Source: Candidatus Gastranaerophilales bacterium (lineage in GTDB: Bacteria > Cyanobacteriota > Vampirovibrionia > Gastranaerophilales > Gastranaerophilaceae). From it: a stretch of DNA of 8,240 bases. The translations under genes were made by a program, and so were the position numbers. Location of the stretch: the NCBI GenBank assembly GCA_021202305.1, contig JAJQDG010000058.1:1-8240 (forward strand), read 5' to 3'. Below are positions 1 through 7,099 of this stretch, piece by piece. Positions within the stretch are counted from its first letter, which is position 1. Each line of letters begins with the position of its first letter. Below the pieces are notes generated by a model that worked only from the letters and a program-made list of their open reading frames with translations, did no database searches and was not told the DNA's origin.

Positions 1-58
1 ATATAAAGACTGTACTAATATTATCCTTTGTGCTAAATTAAGTTTATAAGGAACGTAA

Positions 59-2557
59 ATGAGAGTACATGAACTGGCAGACGAATTGAATATTTCCGCA
101 AAAGAGCTTATGACAAAGGTTGAAGCCGGTCTTGGCATGAGTTTTAAATCTCATAGCGCATCGGTTACTCCTGAGGCTGCAGCAAAAATTAAAACTTTTT
201 TAACCAAGCCGGAAGAAAAAACCAGACCGAAAGCGTTTATTGTAAAAAAAGCAAAAGATAAACCAAAAGTGCAGACGGAAAAACAGCCGTCTGAAGTGAA
301 ATCCGAACAAAACCAGCAGGTTCAATCGGAAGTTAAAATTATAGAACAACCGAAAATGCGCTCTAAACTTGAAATAGTACGTCCCGCGCATCCTGTTGTT
401 CAAAAACCCAAACAGGAAGTACAAATTACACCTGCTAAACCAAAGCCGGTTCCGTTTCAAAAAGCTCCCGATATTCCTTCAATGATAAAAAAGAATTTTG
501 CGAAAAAACCCGTCATAGAGCCTAAAAAAGAAGAAAAAACCGAAGAAAAGCCGCAGGAAAAAAAACGTCCGCAAAAAGACACCGTTCCTCATGCGCCTAT
601 TGTCCGCCATATAATTCCGCAGGACATATATCAAAATCAAGGACCCCATGGTAGAAAAAAGAAAAAAGACAGGGTTTACAAAAACAAGGAAGAAGAACAG
701 GAAAGAATCAGCCTTGAAAAAGCGGTACAGCAAAAGCACAAAAAACATACTCAAACAACTGCACAGCTTGATGATGTTACTCAGGTTGTAATCAATCGTC
801 CGATGACAATAAATGAGCTTTCCGAAAAAACAAGAAAATCGCCCGCCGAAATTATTAAATTCCTTATGCTGCAAGGCATTCTGGTAACTGTAAATTCTCC
901 GATAGATATAGAAACAGCCAAAAAAGTTGCTCAAAACTTTGAAATTGAAGTTTTAGACGAAGATATTGACTCTTTCATTGAAGAAGAAATTGAAAAAGAA
1001 GAAGTTTCAAGATTTATTGAAAATGCGGATGAAAGTAAAATTGTCAAAAGGGCGCCGGTTGTTACAATCATGGGTCATGTTGACCATGGCAAAACAACCC
1101 TTTTGGACAGCATACGCGCTTCAAAACATAAAATTGTTTCAACTGAAGTGGGCGGCATTACGCAAAGTATAGGCGCTTATACGGTATGGCTTAACGAAAG
1201 AAAAATAGTTTTTATTGATACCCCGGGGCACGAAGCATTTACGCAAATGAGGGCGCGCGGGGCGCAGTCTACCGATATTGCAATTCTTGTTGTTGCCGCT
1301 GATGACGGTGTTATGCCGCAGACTATAGAAGCCATAAATCATGCAAAATCGGCAGGAGTTCCGATTATCGTCGCAGTCAATAAAATTGATAAGCCCGATG
1401 CTAACCCCGATAAAGTCTTGCAGCAGTTAACAGAATATTCTCTGGTGCCTGAAGCCTGGGGCGGGCAGACAATTACCGTGCAGGTTTCCGCACTTCAAGG
1501 CAAGGGAATTGATGAACTTCTTGAGTACATACTTCTTGTTGCCGATATGCAGGAATTAAAGGCAGTTGAAGATTGTCCCGCTATGGGTATTGTTATAGAA
1601 GCGAATTTAGACAAAGGAAAAGGTCCCGTTGCGCACATTCTTATCCAAAACGGAACGCTGCATGTGGGCGATTCTATTGTTGTCGGAAATGTGGGCGGCA
1701 AAGCAAGAGCATTAATTGACGATTCGGGGCGCCGTGTTAAAATAGCAGGTCCTTCTACTCCGGTTGAAATTCTGGGCTTAAATGAAGTTCCTCAAGCGGG
1801 CGATAGACTGGAAGCCGTTAAAAATGAACGCGAAATGAAGCAGATAGTTTCAGAAAGAAAACAAAAAGAGCGCATTACAAGGCTGGACGCAATGGCGGTT
1901 TCTCACGTAAGAAAAGATACATTAAGCAACGATGAAATTTTGAATTTGAACCTGATAATCAAAGCTAATACAAATGGTTCGGCTGAAGCAGTATCGCAGG
2001 CTATTCAAAATGTTAAATCTTCAAAAATAGTTCCAAAGATTATTCATGTAGGCGTGGGCGATATATCAGAAGCAGATGTTATGCTTGCTTCCGCTTCAGA
2101 GGCTATAATTTTAGGATTTACCGTAAAAGAAGATTCAAATGCGCTTTTAGCAGCGGAGCGCGAAGGTGTTAAAATTAAGAAATTTGATATTATTTATCAG
2201 GTTCTTGAAGATATTGAAAAAACTATGCTCTCGCTTCTTGCTCCCGTCATTGAAGAAGTTGAGCTTGGCAAAGCGGAAGTGCGCCAAATATTTACAATAG
2301 GCAAAACAAATAGAATAGCAGGCTGCTACGTTACGGAAGGCAAAATTGTGCGCTCAAAGCATGCAGTTGTTGTGCGCGGCGGTGAAGAAATATTTACGGG
2401 CGAAATCGACCAGTTAAAACGTTTCAAGGATGACGTTAAAGAAGTTGCATCGGGTTTTGAATGCGGTATATCTTTTTACAAATTTAATGATATTCAAATT
2501 GGCGATATTATTGAAGTTTCTACAACGAAAGAAGTCGAGCGCAGCAGTTTGGAATAG
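59..2557 (+). CDS. infB: Translation initiation factor IF-2
   Basis: GTPase that brings fMet-tRNA to the 30S subunit and promotes 50S joining; cytoplasmic. The 832-residue length is normal for bacterial IF-2. Visible layout: an N-terminal IF2_N helical domain (residues 1-48), a Lys/Glu/Pro-rich low-complexity linker (about 50-240), a second IF2_N-like segment (about 243-300), then the G domain with P-loop GHVDHGKT at 339-346, DTPGH at 387-391 and NKID at 441-444, followed by the beta-barrel and C-terminal fMet-tRNA-binding domains. The ATG at 59 is preceded by AAGGA (48-52) with a 6-base gap. It heads the visible infB-rbfA-truB run; nusA is often upstream of infB in bacteria, but only 58 bases are visible and they show no gene. 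No lesion is seen, and identification is secure. Confidence 0.98.
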   Translation: MRVHELADELNISAKELMTKVEAGLGMSFKSHSASVTPEAAAKIKTFLTKPEEKTRPKAFIVKKAKDKPKVQTEKQPSEVKSEQNQQVQSEVKIIEQPKMRSKLEIVRPAHPVVQKPKQEVQITPAKPKPVPFQKAPDIPSMIKKNFAKKPVIEPKKEEKTEEKPQEKKRPQKDTVPHAPIVRHIIPQDIYQNQGPHGRKKKKDRVYKNKEEEQERISLEKAVQQKHKKHTQTTAQLDDVTQVVINRPMTINELSEKTRKSPAEIIKFLMLQGILVTVNSPIDIETAKKVAQNFEIEVLDEDIDSFIEEEIEKEEVSRFIENADESKIVKRAPVVTIMGHVDHGKTTLLDSIRASKHKIVSTEVGGITQSIGAYTVWLNERKIVFIDTPGHEAFTQMRARGAQSTDIAILVVAADDGVMPQTIEAINHAKSAGVPIIVAVNKIDKPDANPDKVLQQLTEYSLVPEAWGGQTITVQVSALQGKGIDELLEYILLVADMQELKAVEDCPAMGIVIEANLDKGKGPVAHILIQNGTLHVGDSIVVGNVGGKARALIDDSGRRVKIAGPSTPVEILGLNEVPQAGDRLEAVKNEREMKQIVSERKQKERITRLDAMAVSHVRKDTLSNDEILNLNLIIKANTNGSAEAVSQAIQNVKSSKIVPKIIHVGVGDISEADVMLASASEAIILGFTVKEDSNALLAAEREGVKIKKFDIIYQVLEDIEKTMLSLLAPVIEEVELGKAEVRQIFTIGKTNRIAGCYVTEGKIVRSKHAVVVRGGEEIFTGEIDQLKRFKDDVKEVASGFECGISFYKFNDIQIGDIIEVSTTKEVERSSLE

Positions 2558-2566
2558 GGATTTAAA

Positions 2567-2917
2567 ATGAGTTTAAGAAATGAACGTGTCCGAAAAACAC
2601 TCCAAAAAGAAATTTCCGACATAATTTTAAAGGAAATAAATAACCCCAAAATTTCGGGCTTTGTTTCAATAACTGATGTTGAGGTTTCTCATGATAACTC
2701 TTATGCAAAGGTTTTCTACAGCATTCTTGCGCCGGAGGATAAAAAGGAAGAAATTTCTCAAATTATCATGAAAAATGTTCCTAAAATCAGATACGAAGTG
2801 GGCAAGCGCGTCAGATTGAGATTAACCCCCGAATTGAACTTTATTCCGGATGAATCTCTTGAAAGGGGCGACAGAATTACAAATCTCATAGATAAAATTT
2901 CAAAGGGCGAAGTATAG
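2567..2917 (+). CDS. rbfA: 30S ribosome-binding factor A
   Basis: Small KH-fold protein that binds the 30S subunit during late maturation of 16S rRNA. At 116 residues it is of family length. It shows the expected N-terminal helix (NERVRKTLQKEISDIILKEI), the strand segment VSITDVEVSHDNSYAKVFYSIL, and a C-terminal part with R-x-R-L-TPEL-FIPDESLERGDRI, which is typical of RbfA. It starts 9 bases after the infB stop with a weak purine-rich ribosome site (AGGGAT). Its stop codon directly abuts the truB start, so translational coupling is likely. The infB-rbfA-truB order is widely conserved and supports the call. Confidence 0.96.
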   Translation: MSLRNERVRKTLQKEISDIILKEINNPKISGFVSITDVEVSHDNSYAKVFYSILAPEDKKEEISQIIMKNVPKIRYEVGKRVRLRLTPELNFIPDESLERGDRITNLIDKISKGEV

Positions 2918-3766
2918 ATGCCCTTTTGTTTTTTAAATATATTTAAGCCAAAGGGAATTACCTCTTTTGATGTAATTTACAGGCTGCGAAAACATCTCAG
3001 CATAAAAAAAATCGGGCATTCAGGCACTCTTGACCCCATGGCTCAAGGGGTTATGCAAGTTGGCGTAGGCAGCGCTTCAAGACTTCTTGAATATCTGGAA
3101 TCCGATAAAGAATATATTGCAGATATCATGTTTGGTTATTTTTCAAATACAGGCGACAGCGAAGGCGAAATAAAAAAAACAAATGACCCTGATTTTACGG
3201 AAAATGAACTTCAAAATGTTCTAAAAAGTTTTATCGGTGAAATATCTCAAATTCCGCCCAAATATTCTGCAATAAAAATAAACGGCAAAAAAGCATGCGA
3301 TATAATGAGGAAAAATCCCCGCGCCGAAATTAATATAAAAAAAAGAAATGTGCAAATTTATAATATAGAACTTCTTGAATTTGATAATAACAGCGCAAAA
3401 ATTAAAGTATCGTGTTCAAAAGGTACTTATATCAGGACTCTGGCCTCTGATATTGCGCAAAAATTGGGTACAAATGCCTATTTAACGGCTCTTACAAGAA
3501 CACGGGCGGGCAATTTTGATATAAAAAATTCTATAAATATCGAAGAAGTCGAAATTGAAAAAAACGGAATTAACCCTGTTGATGTATTAAATTTAAACAA
3601 ATATGAACTGAATATTGAAGAATACAAGCGCATTAAAAACGGCGCATCTGTTTTTGCAGATACTTTAAATGGAAGCCCGGCGCCGATTATGCTTATTTAC
3701 AATAAAAAGCTTGTTTCAATCGGAGTTTTGTCCGATAATAAAATCAAAGCTGTTAAGGTTTTCTGA
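2918..3766 (+). CDS. truB: tRNA pseudouridine(55) synthase TruB
   Basis: Isomerises uridine 55 in the T-loop of tRNAs to pseudouridine. The catalytic motif GHSGTLDPMAQGV is at residues 33-45, with D39 as the predicted catalytic aspartate. The N-terminal substrate-binding motif NIFKPKGITSFDV (7-19) and the later segments PPKYSAIKINGKKACDIMR and CSKGTYIRTLASDIAQKLG are also family hallmarks. The 282-residue length is close to the family norm, with a short C-terminal domain. The ATG is the first base after the rbfA TAG, and AAAGGGCGAAG upstream can serve as the ribosome site. Intact and confident. Confidence 0.97.
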   Translation: MPFCFLNIFKPKGITSFDVIYRLRKHLSIKKIGHSGTLDPMAQGVMQVGVGSASRLLEYLESDKEYIADIMFGYFSNTGDSEGEIKKTNDPDFTENELQNVLKSFIGEISQIPPKYSAIKINGKKACDIMRKNPRAEINIKKRNVQIYNIELLEFDNNSAKIKVSCSKGTYIRTLASDIAQKLGTNAYLTALTRTRAGNFDIKNSINIEEVEIEKNGINPVDVLNLNKYELNIEEYKRIKNGASVFADTLNGSPAPIMLIYNKKLVSIGVLSDNKIKAVKVF

Positions 3767-3784
3767 CAGGGGAGGCTGAATAAT

Positions 3785-4345
3785 ATGGGTACTTTCATAA
3801 AAACGTTTATTTTAACTCTTATTATTTGTTTTGGATACTTAATATACGTTTTTATAGGAAAAGAAAGCTACTCGCCGACTTTAACCCTCAACGAAGAAAC
3901 AATTAATCAAACGGTTGCAACCAAACAACATGAAAAACTTCCCTCTAAAGTTAAAATTTGCATGATTGATTCTAACAATAAACCGATAATTGTTAAACGC
4001 GAAGCTAATGAAAATTCCCTTGAATATGCGCTCAAAGAACTTATGAAAGGTTCAACCCGCACGGAAAGATTGCAGGGAGCCTATACAGAAATTCCTGTGG
4101 GTACAAAACTTCTATCTTTTAAAGATGACGGTGCAAAAATTGCAATAAATCTGTCTAAAGAATTTGAAGGCGGGGGCGGGGCGCAATCTGTACAGGCGCG
4201 CCTTTTGCAGCTTGTAAGAACGGTAAATCTTTATAAGGAAAATCTGCCCGTTTATCTTTATGTTGAAGGGAAAAAAGTTGAATATCTGGGTGGCGAGGGT
4301 ATTTATGTAGAACAGCCGCTAAATGAAGCAAGTTTTGGATTTTAA
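3785..4345 (+). CDS. Membrane-anchored GerMN-domain protein
   Basis: Predicted single-pass membrane or lipid-face protein of 186 residues. A hydrophobic segment at residues 5-24 follows a single lysine, consistent with an N-terminal anchor and an exported C-terminal domain. Residues 55-178 match the GerMN pattern: ALKELMKGSTRTER, then EIPVGTKLLSFKDDGAKIAINLSKEF, a QARLLQLVRTVN helix, and the closing VYLYVEGKKVEYLGGEGIYVEQPL. GerMN domains occur in spore germination protein GerM and in many non-sporulating bacteria, usually with an undefined envelope role. A strong ribosome site AGGGGAGG (3768-3775) precedes the ATG. The gap after truB is short, so it is probably co-transcribed. The C-terminus looks complete. 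Substrate or partner unknown. Confidence 0.85.
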   Translation: MGTFIKTFILTLIICFGYLIYVFIGKESYSPTLTLNEETINQTVATKQHEKLPSKVKICMIDSNNKPIIVKREANENSLEYALKELMKGSTRTERLQGAYTEIPVGTKLLSFKDDGAKIAINLSKEFEGGGGAQSVQARLLQLVRTVNLYKENLPVYLYVEGKKVEYLGGEGIYVEQPLNEASFGF

Positions 4346-4757
4346 TTTGCTCAAAGCTGTTTAAATGTTTGCTTTTTTTATTTATTCCATAAGCTTTCAA
4401 TTTATAAAAAATATTTTTATACATGGTATCATCCATACATTCATTATCACTATCCGTTCCGCAATCGGTCATAACTTTTAAATACGGTTTTATGTAGCTT
4501 GCAAATTTTGTCGCGCTTGTACTGTCATAATCTCCCGATTTTGGTGCTAAATCCCATGTATCTATAGTTCCATTTTCATATATTGCAAGCTGAAGGACTG
4601 ATGAAAAAGTTGAATAAAATTTCTTTACTTTAGATACTATTTCCTGTTCTCTGTAATGATTTAATACAGAAGGTATTGTCATTGCAGCAACTACACCTAT
4701 TATGGCAAGGGTGATAAGGGTCTCGGCAAGGGTGAAGGCGGATTTTTTGCTTGCGAT
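4346..4757 (-). pseudogene. Type IV prepilin-like gene fragment, both ends missing
   Basis: The minus-strand frame opens after a TAA at 4760-4758 and reads IASKKSAFTLAETLITLA, continuing IIGVVAAMTIPSVLNHYREQ. This is a type IV pilin/pseudopilin N-terminus: a predicted prepilin peptidase cut between Ala (4739-4737) and Phe (4736-4734), Glu at mature position 5, and one hydrophobic helix. The mature domain continues through YSTFSSVLQLAIYENG and an acidic Cys-containing stretch to about KSKHLNSFEQ. No ATG, GTG or TTG start precedes the cleavage motif, because the frame is closed by the stop three codons before SKKSAF. At the other end the frame runs into the antisense of the GerMN gene, so the true C-terminus is lost. 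It is most likely a gene remnant cut at both ends; the exact left edge is an estimate. Confidence 0.75.
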
Positions 4758-4975
4758 TTAAAGGTAATTCCTGTATATTCTTCGATAATTGGCATACGTC
4801 TTTTGTCTTTGGTCAATGGTTTTGGCGGATTTAGTTTTAACCTCAATCGTTTCAAGTTTTCGTTTTCTTGTTCGGTTAATCTGGTAAAATCCGCCCAGGC
4901 TGATAAATGGTATTGCATATCGACTAAAAGCCTGTTGGGTGCATATATCGGGTGTTTTTTAAGATAATCAATCAT
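4700..4975 (-). CDS. Unrecognised phage-context protein, N-terminal part fused to foreign DNA
   Basis: I do not recognise this protein. The ATG at 4975-4973 has a good ribosome site (AAGGA at 4987-4983, 7-base gap), so the start is credible. About 75 residues look native: MIDYLKKHPIYAPNRLLVDM, a Trp/Glu-containing helix, then a basic stretch (RLRLKLNPPKPLTKDKRR) and EEYTGITFKSQ. From about base 4757 the sequence is that of the prepilin gene read in another frame, giving a low-complexity SPLPRPLSPLP tail that is not a believable native C-terminus. It lies downstream of the gpF-like gene in the same direction, where Mu-like phages carry tail-completion or scaffold genes, but no such motif is visible. 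The start codon touches the -35 box of the divergent small RNA promoter. Confidence 0.5.
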   Translation of the reverse strand: MIDYLKKHPIYAPNRLLVDMQYHLSAWADFTRLTEQENENLKRLRLKLNPPKPLTKDKRRMPIIEEYTGITFKSQAKNPPSPLPRPLSPLP

Positions 4976-5002
4976 TGAAAAATCCTTAAAGCGTGTTATA
5001 AT
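4975..5002 (+). promoter_or_regulatory. Sigma70-type promoter of the small RNA
   Basis: A -35 box TTGAAA at 4975-4980 and a perfect -10 box TATAAT at 4997-5002 are separated by 16 bases. The expected start lies about 7 bases downstream, at G5009, which is the first base of the long closing stem of the RNA below. The match of promoter spacing to structure start is the main support. The -35 box overlaps the start codon of the divergent minus-strand gene. Confidence 0.7.
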
Positions 5003-5008
5003 GAAATT

Positions 5009-5136
5009 GATAGAGTAATTGAGAATCCCATTAAGTCTTAGCGGGCTAGGCTGTTTACGATTTTATCGGTGGGTTGCCCCCTTTGAAACAGTGTAGTTAC
5101 AGCGGAACATGCACCGCCCGATTACTCTATCTTTTT
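5009..5136 (+). ncRNA. Candidate structured small RNA of unknown family
   Basis: A roughly 123-128 base RNA is predicted on the plus strand. Its ends pair perfectly over 11 bp (GATAGAGTAAT 5009-5019 with ATTACTCTATC 5121-5131), followed by five T. Inside, CGGGC (5042-5046) pairs with GCCCG (5116-5120), CTGTTT (5051-5056) with AAACAG (5086-5091), and CGAT (5058-5061) with ATCG (5065-5068), leaving a 22-base asymmetric loop on the 5' side. A promoter sits in the correct position upstream. It lacks the SRP RNA core (GGAAGGAAGCAG-like) and the usual length of 6S RNA, tmRNA or RNase P. It is embedded in phage-like genes, and the gpF-like gene ends inside its 3' stem on the other strand. It could instead be a small palindromic mobile element, but the promoter argues for transcription. 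Confidence 0.6.
5121..5136 (+). terminator. 3' end of the small RNA: closing stem plus T-tract
   Basis: The 3' arm of the 11-bp closing stem (5121-5131) is immediately followed by TTTTT (5132-5136). The 5' arm is more than 100 bases away, so termination would depend on folding of the whole RNA, with the inner GCCCG stem (5116-5120) closing just before it. On the opposite strand the same bases hold the stop codon of the gpF-like gene (5124-5122). Confidence 0.45.
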
Positions 5137-5725
5137 AAAATGTCTTTTGTCATTCATTTCTGTTTTTTTAACTTTCCCTGCGGTCGTTACGTAATTTACG
5201 GTATCGCCTGATATTTTACTTTTTTTGGTCAATTTTACGCAGACTTTTATACATTCATCTGATTTTGGAATGTCCTTTGTAAAAGCAAGATTTGTTTCAT
5301 TGCCGCTTGTGTAGTCATAATAAATACCATCAGGCTTATTTAAAATCTCGTAAATTCCTTTTAATTCGTCTTTTGAAAGTTTTTGTCTTTCGCCTATGAT
5401 ATGCCCCGCTTTTTGTTCTTGAAAAACTACAATCGGGTTTTTTATTTTAACTTCATCAAGCTTTTTAAAAAGTTCAGGTGTAATCCAGCAAAGAGTTTTT
5501 TCTATTTTTTGTGCCTTAAAACCGTTTGCAACAAGTTTTTCAATCATATTTTCAAAAACAGCTTTATTGTGCGGATTTTCGGCCATTTTTGAAATGAATT
5601 GATACTTTATGCTATCGGGCATATTTTCAACTTTATTCCACGCCTGAACATCAATTCCCCATGCTTTTATACCTAAATTTGTTCCCCACCCTGCATCGGG
5701 GGTGAGTTTTATTCTTCCGCCTGTC

Positions 5726-5875
5726 AAAATTCCTTTGGAATTTTGTTCGTTCGCTTCACCCTTCGGGTTTTGCTCACAACGGCGGTCATCGACAGTTGCG
5801 CGCACGTGTCGGGCTTCATCAGCCCGCCCCTTAGCGCTCACTCCGGCTTCGCCTTCTCTTCTGCTGTCATGGTCA
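5726..5875 (-). repeat. GC-rich palindromic insert read in frame within the gpF-like gene
   Basis: This stretch is markedly richer in G+C than its surroundings and full of hairpins: a 9-bp perfect inverted repeat at 5725-5733/5737-5745, CCC-TTC-GGG near 5758-5766, and CGGGCT/AGCCCG at 5810-5815/5821-5826. On the minus strand it stays open and encodes an odd charged tract (DSRREGEAGVSAKGRADEAR, then DDRRCEQNPKGEANEQNSKG) between FNFDH and GILTGGRIKL, in a linker region of the protein. That combination suggests a palindromic repeat that inserted in frame, comparable in kind to Rickettsia palindromic elements. The borders are estimates and no second copy exists in this window. Confidence 0.45.
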
Positions 5876-6015
5876 AAATTAAAGCTTTGGGTTTCTTTGG
5901 TTTCCCCGCCTGCAATAACGGTTGCGGGTTCTATCTTTCCTTCTGATGTTTCAACTTTTATTCCTTCTTTTTTTGCTTCATGTTTTGTTAAATTGACTAC
6001 ATAACATCTGCATCC

Positions 6016-6160
6016 CCAGCGAATTTCCGTAGCACGGATGTGAAGCCCGAAGGGCTGAACGGAGTGCGCCAAGGTGAGCACTGCGCGAAATGAAAAAACA
6101 CGCAATATTGCGTGTTTTTAAAATGAAGTTGCTAAGTGCGAACCGCTAGGAAATTCAAGA
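6016..6160 (-). mobile_element. 145-bp interrupting element, copy A (small MITE-like or intervening element)
   Basis: Copy A matches copy B (6607-6751) over 145 bases with one difference (C at 6111, T at 6702). It lies between the GGC of PPNG (6165-6163) and the TGG of WGCRC (6018-6016), so 144 bases (6019-6162) are extra. The ends carry an imperfect inverted repeat: GAATTTCCGTAGC at 6021-6033 against GAATTTCCTAGC read from 6156 to 6145. Inside are a perfect 26-bp palindrome (6094-6119) and an AGCCC/GGGCT hairpin (6044-6056). No target duplication and no transposase gene are visible. A minus-strand frame from a TTG at 6105 runs through it into the gene, but it is unlikely to be a natural start. 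Confidence 0.75.
6094..6119. terminator. Perfect palindrome inside copy A, possible bidirectional terminator
   Basis: Twenty-six bases read identically on both strands, centred between 6106 and 6107, with a CACGCAATATTGCGTG core flanked by A5 and T5. Either transcript would form an 8-bp stem-like fold followed by U residues, the form of an intrinsic terminator in both directions. In copy B the matching base 6702 is T, which weakens one pair. If active, it would stop transcription in the middle of the phage gene. Confidence 0.4.
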
Positions 6161-6606
6161 GAGCCGTTCGGGGGATAAAATGCACCCCAAAAAGGATCAT
6201 CTGCCATAAAAGCTTTATTGTGCATGGCTCTATGTTCAGGGCGTTCATGTCCATCCATAAGTGATTTATATTGCCATATTGGCGCAACATCAATTTCTTC
6301 CAGCTGTTCTTTATACCTTCCAACGGCATAGCTAGAGCGCATATTGCAATCATAGATTGTTTTAATACGCCTTGGAGTGCCAAGTTCCACCTTTCTTATT
6401 TCGCCTGTTTTAGGGTCTTTTACTTCTTTAAATCCAACCCACCCTTTTTTCTCAAAAAGCTCACTTGCTTCTTTTTTAAAGCTGGAATAGCTTTTGCCTT
6501 CATCAAGTGCTTTTTCTAAGAGTTTTTTAGTATCGGATAAAAGGTCAATTTCTGTCATTTTTGCAACGGTAAATGCTTTTGCGTGTGCGTCCTCATAGAC
6601 TTCATG

Positions 6607-6751
6607 CCAGCGAATTTCCGTAGCACGGATGTGAAGCCCGAAGGGCTGAACGGAGTGCGCCAAGGTGAGCACTGCGCGAAATGAAAAAACACGCAATATT
6701 GTGTGTTTTTAAAATGAAGTTGCTAAGTGCGAACCGCTAGGAAATTCAAGA
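6607..6751 (-). mobile_element. 145-bp interrupting element, copy B
   Basis: Second copy, in the same orientation, 591 bases from copy A and 144/145 identical. It lies between the GAT of SFD (6755-6753) and the TGG of WHEV (6609-6607), so 143 bases (6610-6752) are extra. As in copy A, the junction is between codons and directly before a Trp TGG. Because 143 is not a multiple of three, reading through also shifts the frame; the incoming frame meets TAG within 15 codons. Near-identity of the copies points to recent insertion, recent duplication or gene conversion. Confidence 0.75.
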
Positions 6752-6917
6752 AATCAAAAGAAGTTTTTAGCCCCTTGCTTTGAAAGAACTCAACAATTTC
6801 AGTTGGTTTCATATAGAAAGCAGAGTTTAATTCGGTTTGAGTTATTTTCTTTGTCATAAGTTTTTTCTTTTTATCAATTGTTTTTTCAAATTTCTTTTGC
6901 TATTTTCTCTTTTACTT

Positions 6918-6971
6918 GTTCATTTCTTTTCTTTTGGCTCAAACGCCGCACGCAAAAGAAAAGAAATGAAC
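6918..6971. repeat. 19-bp perfect inverted repeat, purine/pyrimidine-rich
   Basis: GTTCATTTCTTTTCTTTTG (6918-6936) is the exact reverse complement of 6953-6971, with a 16-base loop of higher G+C (6937-6952). A related CCAAAGAAAAGAAAACG stretch follows at once, so this looks like part of a larger dispersed intergenic repeat between the portal and gpF-like genes. Short minus- and plus-strand frames across it have repeat-like low-complexity sequences and are not credible genes. Confidence 0.6.
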
Positions 6972-7016
6972 CAAAGAAAAGAAAACGTCGGCTTGTTTTA
7001 TGCTTAGTTTCTTGTG

Positions 7017-7099
7017 GCGCACTAAATTCAAGCCTGCCCCTCTCGGGCAACTCGCTTCGCTCAAACAATCCCTTCGGGGCAGGTTTTCATTAAGTGCGC
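7017..7099. repeat. 83-bp palindromic element overlapping the portal stop codon
   Basis: Arms 7017-7040 and 7076-7099 match as inverted repeats at 20 of 24 positions (GCGCACT...CCTGCCCC). The G+C-rich middle contains CGAAGCGAG-like and CCCGAG/CCCCTC stretches. The TAA ending the portal frame (7092-7090) lies inside the right arm, so the element probably supplies the last residues (LRT) and the stop. No transposase or second copy is visible. Confidence 0.55.

Larger units (their letters stand above)
5122..6857 (-). pseudogene. Mu gpF-like head morphogenesis gene interrupted by two identical inserts
   Basis: Mu gpF-like (PF04233-type) minor head protein, acting in phage capsid assembly. Coding blocks are 6857-6753 (35 codons, MTKKITQTELNSAFYMKPTE through SKGLKTSFD), 6609-6163 (149 codons, WHEVYEDAHAKAFTVAK through HRAMHNKAFMADDPF and FYPPNG) and 6018-5122 (WGCRCYVVNLTKHEAKKEG to the stop). 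The joined product is 482 residues with no other stop or frameshift. SFD-WHEV and PPNG-WGCRC are family-conserved stretches, so the inserts lost no codons. Each insert puts a stop in the incoming frame, so plain translation gives fragments. An Arg-rich tract (about 5726-5875) lies in the linker. The C-terminal part (about 5122-5560) has FQEQKAGHIIGERQ and VNYVTTAGK, which resemble the BECR-fold nuclease domains fused to some phage gpF proteins; this is an inference. The ATG at 6857 has only a weak AAAGAA ribosome site. Confidence 0.8.

Noticed and set aside
479..934. Minus-strand frame of 151 codons inside infB
   Set aside because: Phe/Leu/Tyr-rich shadow of the Lys/Glu-rich IF-2 linker; infB is certain on the plus strand.
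4155..4345. C-terminal extension of the prepilin frame
   Set aside because: It is the antisense of the well-supported GerMN gene and has no pilin features.
4353..4379. Intrinsic terminator after the GerMN gene (AAAGC...GCTTTTTTT)
   Set aside because: The stem is only 5 bp, A/T-rich, with a 13-base loop, and lies inside the prepilin coding remnant; too weak to annotate.
5009..5136. SRP RNA, 6S RNA or tmRNA identity for the small RNA
   Set aside because: No conserved SRP core loop motif, too short for typical 6S or tmRNA, and located in a phage block.
6118..6696. Minus-strand frame of 192 codons starting MRVFSFRAVLTLAHSV, and its twin at 5122-6105, as genes with a shared N-terminus
   Set aside because: The identical first 30 residues are read-through of the two 145-bp inserts from a TTG; homology to gpF begins only at the TGG after each insert.
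6016..6751. Target site duplications flanking the twin inserts
   Set aside because: Flanks are GGC/TGG for copy A and GAT/TGG for copy B; only the shared TGG side matches, so no duplication can be claimed.
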